From NCBI GenBank assembly GCA_026770575.1, contig MU657176.1, forward strand, positions 487,804-551,803: a stretch of DNA of 64,000 nt, read 5' to 3'. Each line of letters starts with the position of its first letter. Position 1 is the first letter of the stretch. This document shows positions 33,069 through 44,400 of the stretch, piece after piece. Made by a program: the position numbers and the translations under genes. The DNA comes from Pelagophyceae sp. CCMP2097 (lineage: Eukaryota > Sar > Pelagophyceae). The notes under the pieces are model-generated. The model was not told where the DNA came from. It searched no databases and was given only the letters and a program-made list of their open reading frames with translations.

Positions 33069-33244
33069 GCGAACAAAAACTCTGTCTCTTTGTTTCACAC
33101 GAGTGGTCCGAGTTTTCCTTAGCGATCGCCGAATTCCCAGAATATTTTCAGAGAGCGTTGACTTGATGGCAGTAATTACTCAGGCGGCCGGCTCATAGAT
33201 CTAACCGATCCAGCGCTCCGACAGAGCCAACCGCAGGCTCCGGC

Positions 33245-35092
33245 ATGGGCGCCGCCGCGTCGACTGGCGTACCGGCGGTGCCCGCGACGCGGGCGGAGGC
33301 GTACGCGGCGGGGTTCAAGTGCATCGATGTCGACGCATTTGAGATCGCGCAACGGCGCGCGGCGGCGCCGGCAGCCGCGCCGGCCCCGCGCAAGCTCCGC
33401 GTCGTCCACTTCAACGACGTGTGCGGCCCCGGCGCCAACGAAGAAGCACCGGGGGGCACAGAGCACCGGGGGCCGCAGAGCGCGTGGCGAACTCGGACGG
33501 TCCGACGGCGCCCTTGGATCGCGTTGGACCCTGCGCGGCCTCTGTAGGTACAACCTGCTTGCGACGGGCGACGACGATTCGTGCGTCGGCGGCGCGGCTC
33601 GGTTTTATACGAAGCTCAAGGAGATTCGCGATTCGGACCCTGCCAATCCGCCTTTGGTCATCTTCGGCGGCGACCTCTTCGGCCCGTCGCAAGTCTCGGC
33701 GGTGACCAAGGGCCGCCACATGGTCGAGATGCTCGACACCCTCGGCGTGCACTACGGCTGCTTCGGCAACCACGAGTTCGACTTTGGCCTCAAAGGCCTC
33801 GAAAAGTGCCTCAACACGTCGGTGAGGCATCGCTGCGTGGAAAGGGAGGTCGGAGGGCCGCCGCCGCCCGCGCCGCGTGACTCTGCGCGTAGATCTCCAA
33901 GTACGGCATCACGACGGAGCCGAGCCGCGTCCAATGGCTCTGCACGAACGTCGCCGGCGCCGACGGCGCACCGCTGGGCCGCGCGCAAAAGTCGGCGGTA
34001 ATCGACTGGAACGGCGTCAAGGTCGGCATATTGAGCGTCTCGGAGAACTGGCTCCCCGGCTGCTCAAAGGTGAAGAGCGACGAGTACGTCTACCGCGACT
34101 ACGTCGATGCGGCGCGCGAAGAGGCCAAGCAGCTGCGCGCCGCCGGGGCTGAAGTCGTGCTGGCGCTGACGCACTCGGGCATTGGAAAAGATCGTGAAAT
34201 GATGGCGCAGATTCCTGTGGAAGAGATTGACCTGCTCTGCGGCGGCCACGACCATGACTACATCCGAGACGAGGCTTTGCGAATCGTAAAGGCGGGCCAG
34301 GAGTGGCGCTACCTCACGGACGTCGAGTTTTCGTTGCCCGCCGAGCCCTGCGCGCCGGGTGCCGCGGCGCTGGCGAAGTGCGCGCAGGTCAACATCGGCA
34401 GCGACATTGCAGAGGACCCGTGCGTCGCTGCAATCGTCGAGAAGTGGGAGGGCATGGTCGCTTTAAAGGCGGCAAAGGTCATCGGCCAGGCGGCCTGCGC
34501 CCTCGACTCGCGAGAAGAGGCGACGCGGTGGCGCGAGGGCGAACTCTCGAATTGGCTCTGCGATGTCGTTGCCGAAGACTTCTCCGCCGACGCCGGGAGC
34601 CAGGCGGCGGACCTGGCCATGCTCAACGGCTACGCCCTTTCCGGCAAGCAGCTCGACGCCGCCGGCCCCGTCACCGTCGGCCATTTGCTGAATTGGTTCC
34701 CCAGCCTCGTCGTCTGCGAGGTCGTCAAGCTCACCGGCGCCGAGATCCTGCAGTCGCTGGAGCTGGGCTGCGAAAAGCTTCCCGGAGAATGTGGGCCGCT
34801 GCACCACGTCTCGAGCCGCGTCGCGTACAGCATCGACGTCGCGCAGCCCGCGGGTAAGCGCGTCCACTCGGCCACGTTCGACGGCGAAGCGATCGACGCC
34901 GCGCGAATCTTCACCGTGGCCTGCACGGCGAACATGGGCAACGGCGGCTTCGGCTTCGACTGGATGAAGGCCGCGCCGCGAGTCGTCGACGAAGAGTTCG
35001 CCACGCCAGTCGTCGAACTCTGTGTCGACTGGTTCAAGCGCCACAAGGGAGAGGCCATCGACCCGAAACTCGGCCGCATCATCATCCACTAG
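33245..35092 (+). CDS. 5'-nucleotidase-family phosphoesterase, possible myristoylation
   Basis: Exons 33245-33420, 33548-33821 and 33893-35092 total 1,650 nt (549 residues). Donors are GTGCGG and GTGAGG. The metallophosphatase half shows VVHFNDVYNL, FGGDLFGPSQ, CFGNHEFDFG, ALTHSGIG and CGGHDHDY. The C-terminal half is the 5'-nucleotidase partner domain (AMLNGYALSGKQL, LTGAEILQSLELG), which binds the nucleoside. The His usually following the first Asp is Tyr, as in the FNDVY subgroup. There is no signal peptide. The protein begins MGAAAS, which fits N-terminal myristoylation, so it may sit on the inner face of membranes. The nucleotide preference is unknown. Confidence 0.88.
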
Positions 35093-35361
35093 TGGCTGCC
35101 CCTGTAGGGCCTTGTCGGGTCTTGTCGGGCCTATACTGGAATCTTCCTTGATGCTTTACTAAAAATTCTGTGTCTGGGAAGACACCGGGACTCCAGAGTT
35201 CAGGAGCCCGCGGCCCGCGAGTTGGTCCCAGGAGCACCGGAGTGCAAACGAACCGGGCACTTGTGCGAGGCTGCTTGCTTCAGATAACAGCAAGGGGGCC
35301 TTGTCCGAGGCCCGCCGAGTCGGACCTTGTCTTCGCCGAAACGTGTTCACACGTCGGGACC

Positions 35362-38179
35362 ATGTCAGAGGTGAGTCCCTTGCGCCGCGCCGCCGCCGTG
35401 ACGAGACGACGCGTAGGCCTTGGCGAAATGCGCGGCGCCGGCGTCTGGAGACGCACCTTCGAACAGGGCCTTATGGGGCCGCGGCATTGAGTTGAGAGCC
35501 TCGGGCGAATCAGGGGACGATGTGTGCGCGCAGGGGACGAGGAGCTCTACGCCGCGCGCAAGCCGGAGATCATCAACGAGGTCGACTCTAAGTTCTGCTG
35601 CCTCGTCGAGTGCGTCCGGGCGCGCCGCCGGCTGGAGGCGGGTTCCCCAAACCTGCGCGAATACGCTACTCGGGGACCGGCGTAGGTGGGTGGAGCAGGC
35701 GATGCCCGTCGACGAGGCGGGCATCCGCGCGACGCTCCGCGGCGCCGGGCCGTGCCTCCCGCAAAAGGTCATCGACGCCGTGCCGCGCGAAGACGCGAAG
35801 GCAGCCCAGCGCGCGCCGCCGGCGCTGCGCGTGCTCTGCTTCTCCGACGTCTCCGGCCTCTGCCGCGCCGCGCGTCGAGCCGCGTCCGCTTTTTGCGCCG
35901 CCGGCGCGCGGCGCACGCGCTCTATAGGTCGTCGAGGCCATGACGCGCAACAAGAACGTGAAGGTGTGCGAGATGGTCGACGTCTACGGGAACGACGCGC
36001 TCCTAGACGACGACTACCTCGCCGCCCTCGTCGGCAAAAGTGAGGACCCTCACGCTCCGGAAGGGGGTGGCGCCGGGCGCAGCGGGCGCGTCGCATTGCC
36101 AACGCTATGGACCCGCGAGCCTGCCGTCCAACCTTGAAATGGCCGCGCGGCTGCACGCTTTACGCCAGGCTGGGACCTGGTCATCTTCGGCGCGGGCGTG
36201 GACCCGCCGGAGTCGCAGGACGCCGGCGACGTCATCGCGTGGTCCGACACGCTCCTCAAGCTGTGAGCGGCCCGCCACACGGGCGACTGAAACACCCCGG
36301 CCGCGCCCCCGGAGCGCGACCCGCGTGCCACACCGTGGCCGAGCGCGACCCGCAGGTACCTGCGGCTGACGAAGCTTATCCAGCGCAAGGCCGCCGACGT
36401 GAAGAAGGTGTGCGTGCTCACGAGCGGTACTTTTTCCAACGACGCGGAGACGCACGCGCAAGCCGGTGCGGCCCTTTTCAGTCATCGAGACGCGGTGATG
36501 CCTCGGTTTAGGCGTCGGCGTGACGGCGTCGGCCTTTCTGTTTGGCATGACGAACACTGTTCGCATGGAGGCGCTCACGCCGTTCCACTACGTCGACACG
36601 GACTACGAGGTCACCCCCGAGACCGTCGACGCCTGCGCGCGCGAGATGGTGCGCGAGGCCGGCTTCGGCGAGGCTTCCGTGCGCCTCACGGCCCAAGGCC
36701 GCTTCGTCGCGCGCATGGTCCTGGCCGAGCCGCGGTACACTTCCAACAAGCCGTTCCACACGCCCCCGGACGGCGTCATCGCCATCGGCGGCGGTAACGG
36801 CGCCCTCGGTCTCGTCATGGGCAAGTTCTTCATCGAGAATTATCTCTCGCGCTTCGACGGCAATGCGGCGGGCAAAAAACAGCTCAAGATCCTCTTCCTC
36901 TCGAGATCCTGCCGAATCTCCGGCGAGGGCAACCTCAAGGCATGGGCCGAGATCCAAAGCTTAGTCGAGGGCACGCCCATCGTCGTCGACCAGGTCCGCC
37001 GCCGCCCGGAGCAATTCGCATGCCGTCGACGCGCGAATGCATAGGCGCGCTGCGACGTCTCGGACCGCGCGGCCGTCCAGGCCTTTGTCGAGGAGCACGC
37101 CGCCGAGCTCTGCGGCTTCGTCCACTCGGTGCGCCGGCGGTCTGCGCGGAGGCGTGCGTCGCCTTTGCCGACTCGCGACGTCGCGTAGGCGGGTGTGCTG
37201 CACGACGGCCTGCTGATGAACCAGACTCCCGAGATGTACGACGAGGTCTACGGGCCAAAGGCGTGGGCCGGGCTCTACCTGCACGACGCGCTGGAGCGGC
37301 AGCCGACGCCGAAGCTGCATTTCGTCTGGATGTTCTCGTCGGTACGTCCCCTGCCTTGGAGAGATCCCTTTGAACGCTGCCTGCGGGACGGGGTGCCTCG
37401 GGGGCGTCGTCCGGAGCCCGCCGAATAGGTCGCTGTCTACGGCAACCCCGGCCAGTCCAGCTATTCGGGCGCCAACTCGCTCCTCGACTGCCTCGCGCGC
37501 CACCGCAAGGCCCTCGGCAAGCCGTGAGTCGAAGACCGCAAATGCGAGGGGCGAAGGGCTCGGCGAAAAGGCAAAGAGGCGAGGCAAAGAGGCGCGGCCC
37601 GCGTGCTCCTCCGGCAGAGTCTCACGCGGAAGCGCGCAATCCCGCTTCGTCGACCTACGCGTTTGCAGGGCCACGGCCATGCAGTGGGCCGGTTGGGGCG
37701 AGGTCGGCATGGCTTCGCAGATGGAGGGCCTGGCCAAGAAGCGCTGGGAGGAGTCGCCCATGCCGCTCTTCTCCAACGCGCAAGGCCTCGCGAGTCGTCT
37801 GCATCGAAAGTCCCTTTTTGAAATCGACCCCGGCGGCCTTTTCCGAAAGCGCTTTCGCAGGCGGGCATGCAGACGGGCCTCTCGACGGGCCTGCCGTACT
37901 TTTGCGTCATGCGGTACAACACGGAAGCCTTTTTCGTCCAGGCGAACAAGGCCGTCAAGACGGCGGCGGAGCGCTACTTTAAAAAGTTCTGGGGCGCCCA
38001 GGCACCGCCCCAGGTCCGTCGCCTTGCGCGCCACGCCTTTTCGCGCGGGCGGCGCCGAAACGCGGAAACCGTAGGAGCTCACGGAGCTCGACCTCTACGA
38101 GCGCGTCCGCGCAAACTTCCACCAGCCGCAAGAGCTCGTCTTCTCGCACTTCGTCGCCGCCGGCGACGAGGCCGAGTGA
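35362..38179 (+). CDS. Stand-alone polyketide-type ketoreductase (KR), 13 exons
   Basis: Exons 35362-35370, 35563-35609, 35686-35848, 35928-36039, 36169-36262, 36356-36465, 36512-36993, 37045-37128, 37189-37341, 37429-37523, 37669-37777, 37861-38013 and 38075-38179 total 1,716 nt (571 residues). The 5' end is least certain; exon 2 may start at 35534. Text matches both halves of a PKS ketoreductase. The structural half has WDLVIFGAGVD, VCVLTSGTF and ASAFLFGMTNTVRMEAL. The catalytic half has the NADPH loop AIGGGNGALGLV, CDVSDRAAVQAF, FVHSAGVLHDGLLMN, GPKAW, MFSSVAVYGNPGQSSYSGANS and WAGWGEVGMAS. The catalytic Lys, Ser, Tyr and Asn are all present, so it should be active. No ketosynthase, acyltransferase or carrier domain is nearby. 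Role: 3-oxoacyl reduction, substrate unknown. Confidence 0.85.
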
Positions 38180-38501
38180 GCCACCGCGCCCAGCGGAGGC
38201 CGCCGCCTCATTAACCCCCCGCCGAGGCGAGCCGCACCGCGGAAGGCCCGCCCCGCCGACGCGGCCGGGTGTGCGACACTCACCGCACAGATCATATGTC
38301 CCTAATAAATGGCCGTAGAAGCCTACCACAGATCGAGCGCGCGGCGTCGCAACGCCGGCACGATCCAACCACGCAATGTTAGCGCCAAAATATTTTAAAA
38401 GCGAAACGAACTTTTCGCAACGCCTTTCCCTCAACTGAGAACTCGCCTGACGTGCGGCTCGGGGCGGCGCCGTCTCTGGCGTGCATCGGCGGCGCGCGGC
38501 G
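38180..38501. other. Short intergenic stretch
   Basis: About 320 bases. It holds the KR 3' end and the promoter of the next gene, with an AT-rich patch at 38370-38420. No repeat or gene is recognised. Confidence 0.4.
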
Positions 38502-39943
38502 ATGGTGTTCATCGACCGCGACGGCCACGTTTTGCATGAGCCGCATGGCGGCCTCTTGCGCCTCGCAGCGCCGACGGACGCGTTGCAGCGCCGCACGCGG
38601 TCCGGCGTGAGACGCGTTCCCGCCCCGCAACGGAAGCAAGACGACGGTAAGCCGCGCCCCGATAACGATGCGACGCGTGGAAAGACGAAGACGTGGAAAG
38701 GCTTCCTGGAAAGGCGCTCCGGCCAGCGACCGCCGGGAAGTGGATGCGCGCACCGCTTCCGGTATGCATACCCTCATGCCTCAGGCTCGCGACAGCCAAA
38801 GGCGCCGATCCCAGAGTTTGACGCCACGGAGCGCCGGGCGCGTGCGGCCGCGGTCGTCTCGCTGAACCGCACCAATGACCAGCAACGCCGCCGCGACCGC
38901 GCGCTGCGGCGCCGCGTCGAAGCGGCGTGCGACGGCGCGCGCGCGGCGCGCACGGCCGCCGCCGGGCAGCGCATCCTCGACGCTTTGGAAGTCGATCTCT
39001 GGGCCAACGGCGCCGCGCCCGACGAAGCGCTGCGACGGCAAGTCGCCGACTTTCGCGCCCACCTCGGCCGCAAGGACTACGACGTGGCCACGTGGCGCGA
39101 GTCCGCCTGGCGAAACGCCGGCGCCGACGACCCGCTCTTCGGCGCCGAAGCCGCGCGCAGCAACGTAGCGCTGGACAAACGAGACTCTGAGGCGAAGCAA
39201 AGCCGCGCGGAAACGGAGCGCACCGCCCGGCGCGCGTCGGCGAACACGCTCCTCGGGTCGTCGGGCGCGTTTTGCGACGTGCAGGCGCAGGCCGAGGTTG
39301 TGGCGGCGAAAGCGCGCGCGGTCTCCGTGGCGTCGACCAACTTCGACGAGGCTAAACAGCGCGGCGCTTTTGCGCCGCCGTCGCCGCGATCGGCTCCGGC
39401 CCCGCTGCTGCCGGCGTCGACGGCGGCCAACGCACAAACTTTCGACTGCTTCAAGGACTCCGGCGGCGGCGGCGGCGTGGTCGTCGTCGGCCGCGGGACG
39501 CGCAAGATGCTCGTCGGCATGGGCGCGGGCCGCCGCCGCGGCGAGGCGCCGCGGGCGAGGCCGCCGTTCTCGACGGAGCCCGACGACGGCGGACGCTTCA
39601 CCACCACGCAGGCCGACGCCTCGAGGTACAAAACCGAGTCGTCGCACGGGATCACACGGGAGCCCAAGTTGGAGAGCCCCGTGCGGAGACGCTGTATGGG
39701 ATCCCATGCGGGATTGACTGCATCCTCAACTCTCCCAAAAGGTACACAACGCGGCCGGTGCTCGGGCCCGGCCGGTGCCAGACGGCACCCGCATTGAACC
39801 ACGGCCGACGGTCGCAATCATGGTTCTACGACTCGCAGCCGCTCTCGCCGGACGAGCTCGCGCGCGCCGAGTCGACGGACGATCCCGTCGACGTCCTCGC
39901 GAATGTCCGCCAACGCAAAATCGCGCCCTTAAAACGACCATGA
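38502..39943 (+). CDS. Hypothetical protein, two or three exons
   Basis: Exons 38502-39625 and 39742-39943 give 441 residues. An extra intron at 38647-38784 (GTAAGC to TCAG, length divisible by three) would shorten it to 395. The protein is rich in Ala, Arg and charged residues and probably coiled-coil in the middle (FDATERRARAAAVVSLNRTN, RRRVEAACDGARAARTAA, DEALRRQVADFRAHLGRKDY). The second exon is clearly coding-like (SQSWFYDSQPLSPDELARAE). The second intron has matching GGTACA phrases at both ends. No family is recognised. Confidence 0.55.
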
Positions 39944-40025
39944 CTGCCGCGCGGAAGATCCGTGACTCGGAGAAACCGTGGGACCAAAGGCAGCCGCTCC
40001 CGCCCAGGGCCCCGGCCCTCGCCGC

Positions 40026-40084
40026 TCCTTCCGACAACCGGGACAACCGGAGCTTGACGGAGATTCGGGACAACCGGAGTCGGC
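40026..40084. repeat. Short direct repeats, GGGACAACCGGAG
   Basis: GGGACAACCGGAG occurs twice within 45 bases and is preceded by a related CCGACAACC. It is non-coding and probably slippage-derived. Confidence 0.7.
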
Positions 40085-40219
40085 CTCTGTGGAGGGCGCT
40101 GCTCAGCTCAGCCGGGCAGGGGCTCCGCCAAGCGCAACACCACCGACGCCTGCCTCGACGACGCCATCACCTCGACTCGGAAATCGTTTGTCCTAGGATC
40201 GTTTGTGAGAAGGCCCTTC

Positions 40220-40244
40220 TAGGAATTCCTAATAGGAATTCCTA
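40220..40244. repeat. TAGGAATTCCTA palindromes (site 2)
   Basis: Two exact copies at 40220-40231 and 40233-40244, spaced 13 bases as at site 1. Confidence 0.9.
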
Positions 40245-40552
40245 CACGGCCGCGGCGTGTCACTAGGAATAGTAGTCTTAATACTGTCTTAATCCTTCTC
40301 CGACGGGCCACGCCACTTGGAGATAGAGTTTTTTGGAGTATTCGGTTTTGTGCGAGGTCAATTTTGAGGTCATTCTTCGGGCGAGGGCGCGCGGGCACCT
40401 TTGCCCCAGGCGCCGAGCGGAGGGTCAGGGGTCCAAGTATAGGGTCTCATCTATGGGCGGGAACCGTCTTTACTCGACGCCGGCACGTATAGGCCAGATG
40501 CGGGGGTGAAGTGTGAAATGGTCTCAACTTGGAGGGGCGCTCACGGCGCTCA

Positions 40553-40946
40553 GAGTGGTGCCCAAATCGCAGCTCGGAGGTATGTGTTGGAAACCACCCG
40601 TCTCTATGAGCTGGTGCCCCCCAAAAAAGTGCCGGTCGGAACTTGGCGCTTTCCATGACTTGGCCGACGTTTGTACGAGGCACGTCATGTCCATGAAAAA
40701 CACGCAACCGGCCTATAAGACCGGCGCCGATTGGCGCGCCATCTGTAGGGCCGTGAAGCCGACGTCTCCAGCGAGTATCGCGGCACGACTGGCCCTAATT
40801 GACGACTTGGAATAGTGTCGCGGAGACGCTCCGTTGTCAGAGTGGAATCGGGTCGAAGACGGGTTTCTTTTCGTGATCTTTCTTTATCAGCCCCACGTAC
40901 AGTGCCATCCGGAGCACATATCTCCGAGCTGCGATTTCGGACACAC
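40553..40946. repeat. Imperfect inverted repeat pair, about 390 bp apart end to end
   Basis: AAATCGCAGCTCGGAG at 40564-40579 is repeated in reverse complement at 40922-40937. Similarity extends outward to about 31 bases on each side with a few mismatches. The interior has no recognised gene. It could be an old transposon-like unit. Confidence 0.55.
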
Positions 40947-41414
40947 TCGTTCGCGCGCTGCCGTCGAGCGCCGAAATTTGAATTCAAGGGAGTCGACTCG
41001 GCTCTCCCCACAGGCCTCTATACCCCAAACTTCTTGCCTTAGAGGGGGCGCGGGTACCATACGGAACGGGCTCCGCGCTCTTCTTCCGCTTTGGCATGCG
41101 CGCCCGCGCGTCTCAGCTCTGAGAAGTTTGTCTCCGACTCGGAGAGCAAAAAAAACGAATGCTCCAAAAAACTCTTAAGCTTTCTCCAAGTGGCGTGGGA
41201 CCGGGCCCCGACGGCGTTTCGGCGAGTCCCAAGCTCGAAGCCGCCTTCGACGCCTCAAGTGCCGATCTATCTGACGTCAAAGGCCGCGAGCGTCGCTGCA
41301 CGGTCGAGCACCCATGTCTCTCTCTTGCCCCGTGTGGCGGACACTTTGGCGCACACTTCGTCGTGTGTCCGACATTCAAACAATCCGAACATTCGGGGCG
41401 CCGCGCTTGGAACA

Positions 41415-44400
41415 ATGAGCGGCCCGATGAGCACCAACGAGCCATGCCCGTTCCCGTTCGAGGCGCCGGACGCGCTGCACGAGATCTTCAACTTTTCGCA
41501 CCGCGACGCGAGCTCGACGCAGCGCGAAACAGACGCGCTGCGGGGCGTCTTTGGGACCTTTGCCCGGGAGGCGCATCTCGAACCGGGCGCCGCCGCGGCG
41601 TTGCTGCGCGCCGCGGCCGTCGTGGAGCGGGACGTCGGAGAAGGGCATCGCCTCGCGTGGTACGCAAGGTACGGCTGCACCTGGAGGCGTCTTCCTGCCC
41701 GGAATATCGAAAGCAGGTACGGCTGCGTCCTCGTCGCCAAGCTGGCGGGCGTCGGTGAACTGATCCTTTCGCTCGTCGGCCTCGACGCCTGGGGCTTTTC
41801 GATGCACAGCAACAGCGCAACGAATCGACGCACCTTCGTCTCGCGCGCGGCAGGTGAGCCCCCCTCTCTATAAGACGCCCCTCACGTGAAGACGATGATT
41901 GGAGACGCGCGAAGCTTGTGCCTTTCCGTATTGACGTCTCCCGAAACGAGGCGCCGTCGTGCTGAGCGTCGGCACGATCGACGTCGAGGCGTACGCCGCT
42001 TTCGTGGCGCGCGCCGATTTGCTGCTGGCGGCGGCGGAGACGCGCAAGAGAGACAAGCGAAGCGCCGAGTTCAACGAGCAGGGCATCCAGAAGACGCCCG
42101 CGTTCATCAACGCCATCCTCACCGACGCGTTCAAGGGGGACAACGACGAAACGCTGACGAAACCTCGCGGCGGTTTTACCGAAGTCGGGCTGCACACGGG
42201 CGGCACGCCGCGCGCGACGCCGTGGGCGCTCATCGAGGCAGTCCTCCGGATCGAGGTCGGCGACGACGGGCTCTTCGACCGGTTGCGCGCACTGATGCTG
42301 CTCTGGCTCACGGAGCGCGAGTGCGCCCGCGCGACGGCGGACGGCGGCGACGACTGCACAAAGCGCATCGACGTCGTCATGCACATGCTCAAGACGGCCG
42401 TCGACGCTGCCTGCGGCCTCGGCGACTGCTTCGAGCCCATGGCGCCCTTTGAGGCGCGCTGCTGCGCCGTGCGCGAGAGCCTCGAGGCCTGCGCGCGGTC
42501 GTGCTCGAGCCGCCGAGCGGCGCGCTACCACCTGCCGCGGGCCGGCGCCGGCGCCCTGCGGCACCCGCGGCTCGACGGCGTCCTCGACGAGGCGCCGCCG
42601 CTCCGCTCCGGGCCGACGTCGCTCGAGGCGCTCCGCGCCCTCGCGGCCAAGAACCTCGGCGCGCTCCCGGCCGAGCTCGCGGCGGGCGAGAGCGCTTGCG
42701 GCGCCCTCGCGTGGCTGGACCAGCCGGCGCTCGCGGGGCACAGCGACTGGCGAGTCGCGCAAACGATAATGGTCAACGTCGAGCGCTTTCTCTTTGAAAT
42801 GTCCAAGAATCTGGACGCGCGCGCGGCGCCGCCGGACCGCGCCGAGGACATGCTCCGCCTCGTCGAGCGCTACCGCGTCGTCTCGGACGCGTACCTCCGC
42901 GGCAATTCGCACGCGCAGTCTCAAATGGTCGTCGAGCTGCAGAGCCGCGAGGTCCTCGCCATCTGGTCCGCGTACTGCGTCGTCCACAAAACCGTCAGCG
43001 CCGCGCACCCAGCCTTTTCGGGCTACGGCGTCGCGCTCCGCGCCACCGACCTGCGCCACCTCGTCCTCGCGGACCGCGGCGCCGTCGACGCCGCGCTCCG
43101 CGTCGCGGTCTACATCAACGCCGCGGCGGCGCAGCAGCCAGTCTTCTCGCTGAGAACCGACGACGCGACGTTCGACCTCGCGCGCTCGCTGGCGCGCACG
43201 TCGCCACCGGTCCTCAAAGTCTGGGCGGACGAGGAGCGCGGCGCCGCCGAGAGGAAGCGAGCCCACTTTGCCACGGTGCTGCAGAAGCAGGCGCGCGTCC
43301 GCGCGCTTCAGGTCGACCTTGAGGATCTCGAGGAAAATCTATTCTACGCGACGACACAGCGTGACGCGACAACCCAGTACGAGTACGTTAATCGTCGTCG
43401 ATATCAACAACAACTTACTCACGAGTACAGGATGGCCGAAAAGAGGGTCGACGTAGCCTCGCACCTCGTCTCGGCCAGGAGGCGAGAGATTGCGAACGAG
43501 CGGCCACCACCGCCTGTGCTCAACCCGTTGCCGGCCGACGCGGACCTTGCGCTGCCGATTCTGTATTGGCTCTGCATGCCGACGGACGTGCAGGCGCTCG
43601 CGTGCCTGAGCTTCCGGGCGCAGCAGCTGCTGCTGCCGCCGAGCGTCGCTAACGCCATGCAGGCGCCTAAGACGTTCTGGCGCTCGTACTACGACAACGG
43701 GAGCAGCGGGCGGGCCACGACGAGTGTCGCGACGGCCGTCGAGATTGGTTCTGCCGGCGCGGTGCCAAAGGAGGTCGGTCCCAACGACGTCATGCTCTAC
43801 ACTTCTGATGACGTTGGCATCTGGCACCCGGACAGCCTGCGACCCGGGCTCTGGTGGTGCGGCGGCGGCTTGGCTCCCGACTCCAAGCGCGGCGGATACT
43901 GGAATCCGTTCGCCGCCGTCCCCGTCGAAGCGACCGTTGGGTTCTTCACCGCCGTGCTGCCCGCGGGCTACGCCGCGCTGCAATGGATGATGCCGCAGTT
44001 CGTCGGCGAGCCAGCCGCGTCGGCGACTTCGAAAACCCGGACCGTCGCACGAATTGGCCGCGTGCCATCTTGCCCTGTAGGCGACGAGGTCGAGGCGTCG
44101 CGCGGCAACCAGGCCGTGGCGGGGCAGGACGTCCGGCCGGCGTCGCTCTCCAAGGCGGCGTTTCTCGTCTGCGGCGCGCTGCGAGCGTACCCTCGGCAGC
44201 AGGCGCGCAAGGTCGTCGTTGCGCTCCGCGAGCGGCACGTGCCGCTGGACCACCCGGTGGTGCGACTGCTCGTGGCCCAGGCCCTGTTCCAGATCGGGGA
44301 AGTCGACGCAAAAGCGCGGCACCTGCTCTGGAAGCGCGACCTCGACGACGGCGGGCGCGCGGCGCTCCGCGCCGAGCTTGACTTTCTCGCGGACGAATTG

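Larger units (their letters stand above)
31748..33244. other. Repeat-bearing intergenic region
   Basis: About 1.5 kb without a supported gene, AT-richer after 32450. It contains GC-rich short tandem repeats (GCGCAGCGCAGC around 32122-32175, CCGGACT repeats around 32183-32225), a 17-base inverted repeat flanking about 560 bases (32509-33068), and a nested hairpin (32721-32799). Short open frames at 32273-32509 and 32832-33029 have no recognisable content. Confidence 0.6.
39944..41414. other. Repeat-rich intergenic region
   Basis: About 1.5 kb. It contains GGGACAACCGGAG repeats (40026-40084), two copies of the TAGGAATTCCTA palindrome (40220-40244), and a long imperfect inverted repeat (about 40553-40946). 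Open frames at 40513-40815 and 41159-41400 lack family features. The last 200 bases should hold the promoter of the large gene at 41415. Confidence 0.5.

Noticed and set aside
41113..41445. 110-codon minus-strand frame near the giant gene start
   Set aside because: No motif, low-quality composition, and it overlaps the expected promoter and first exon.
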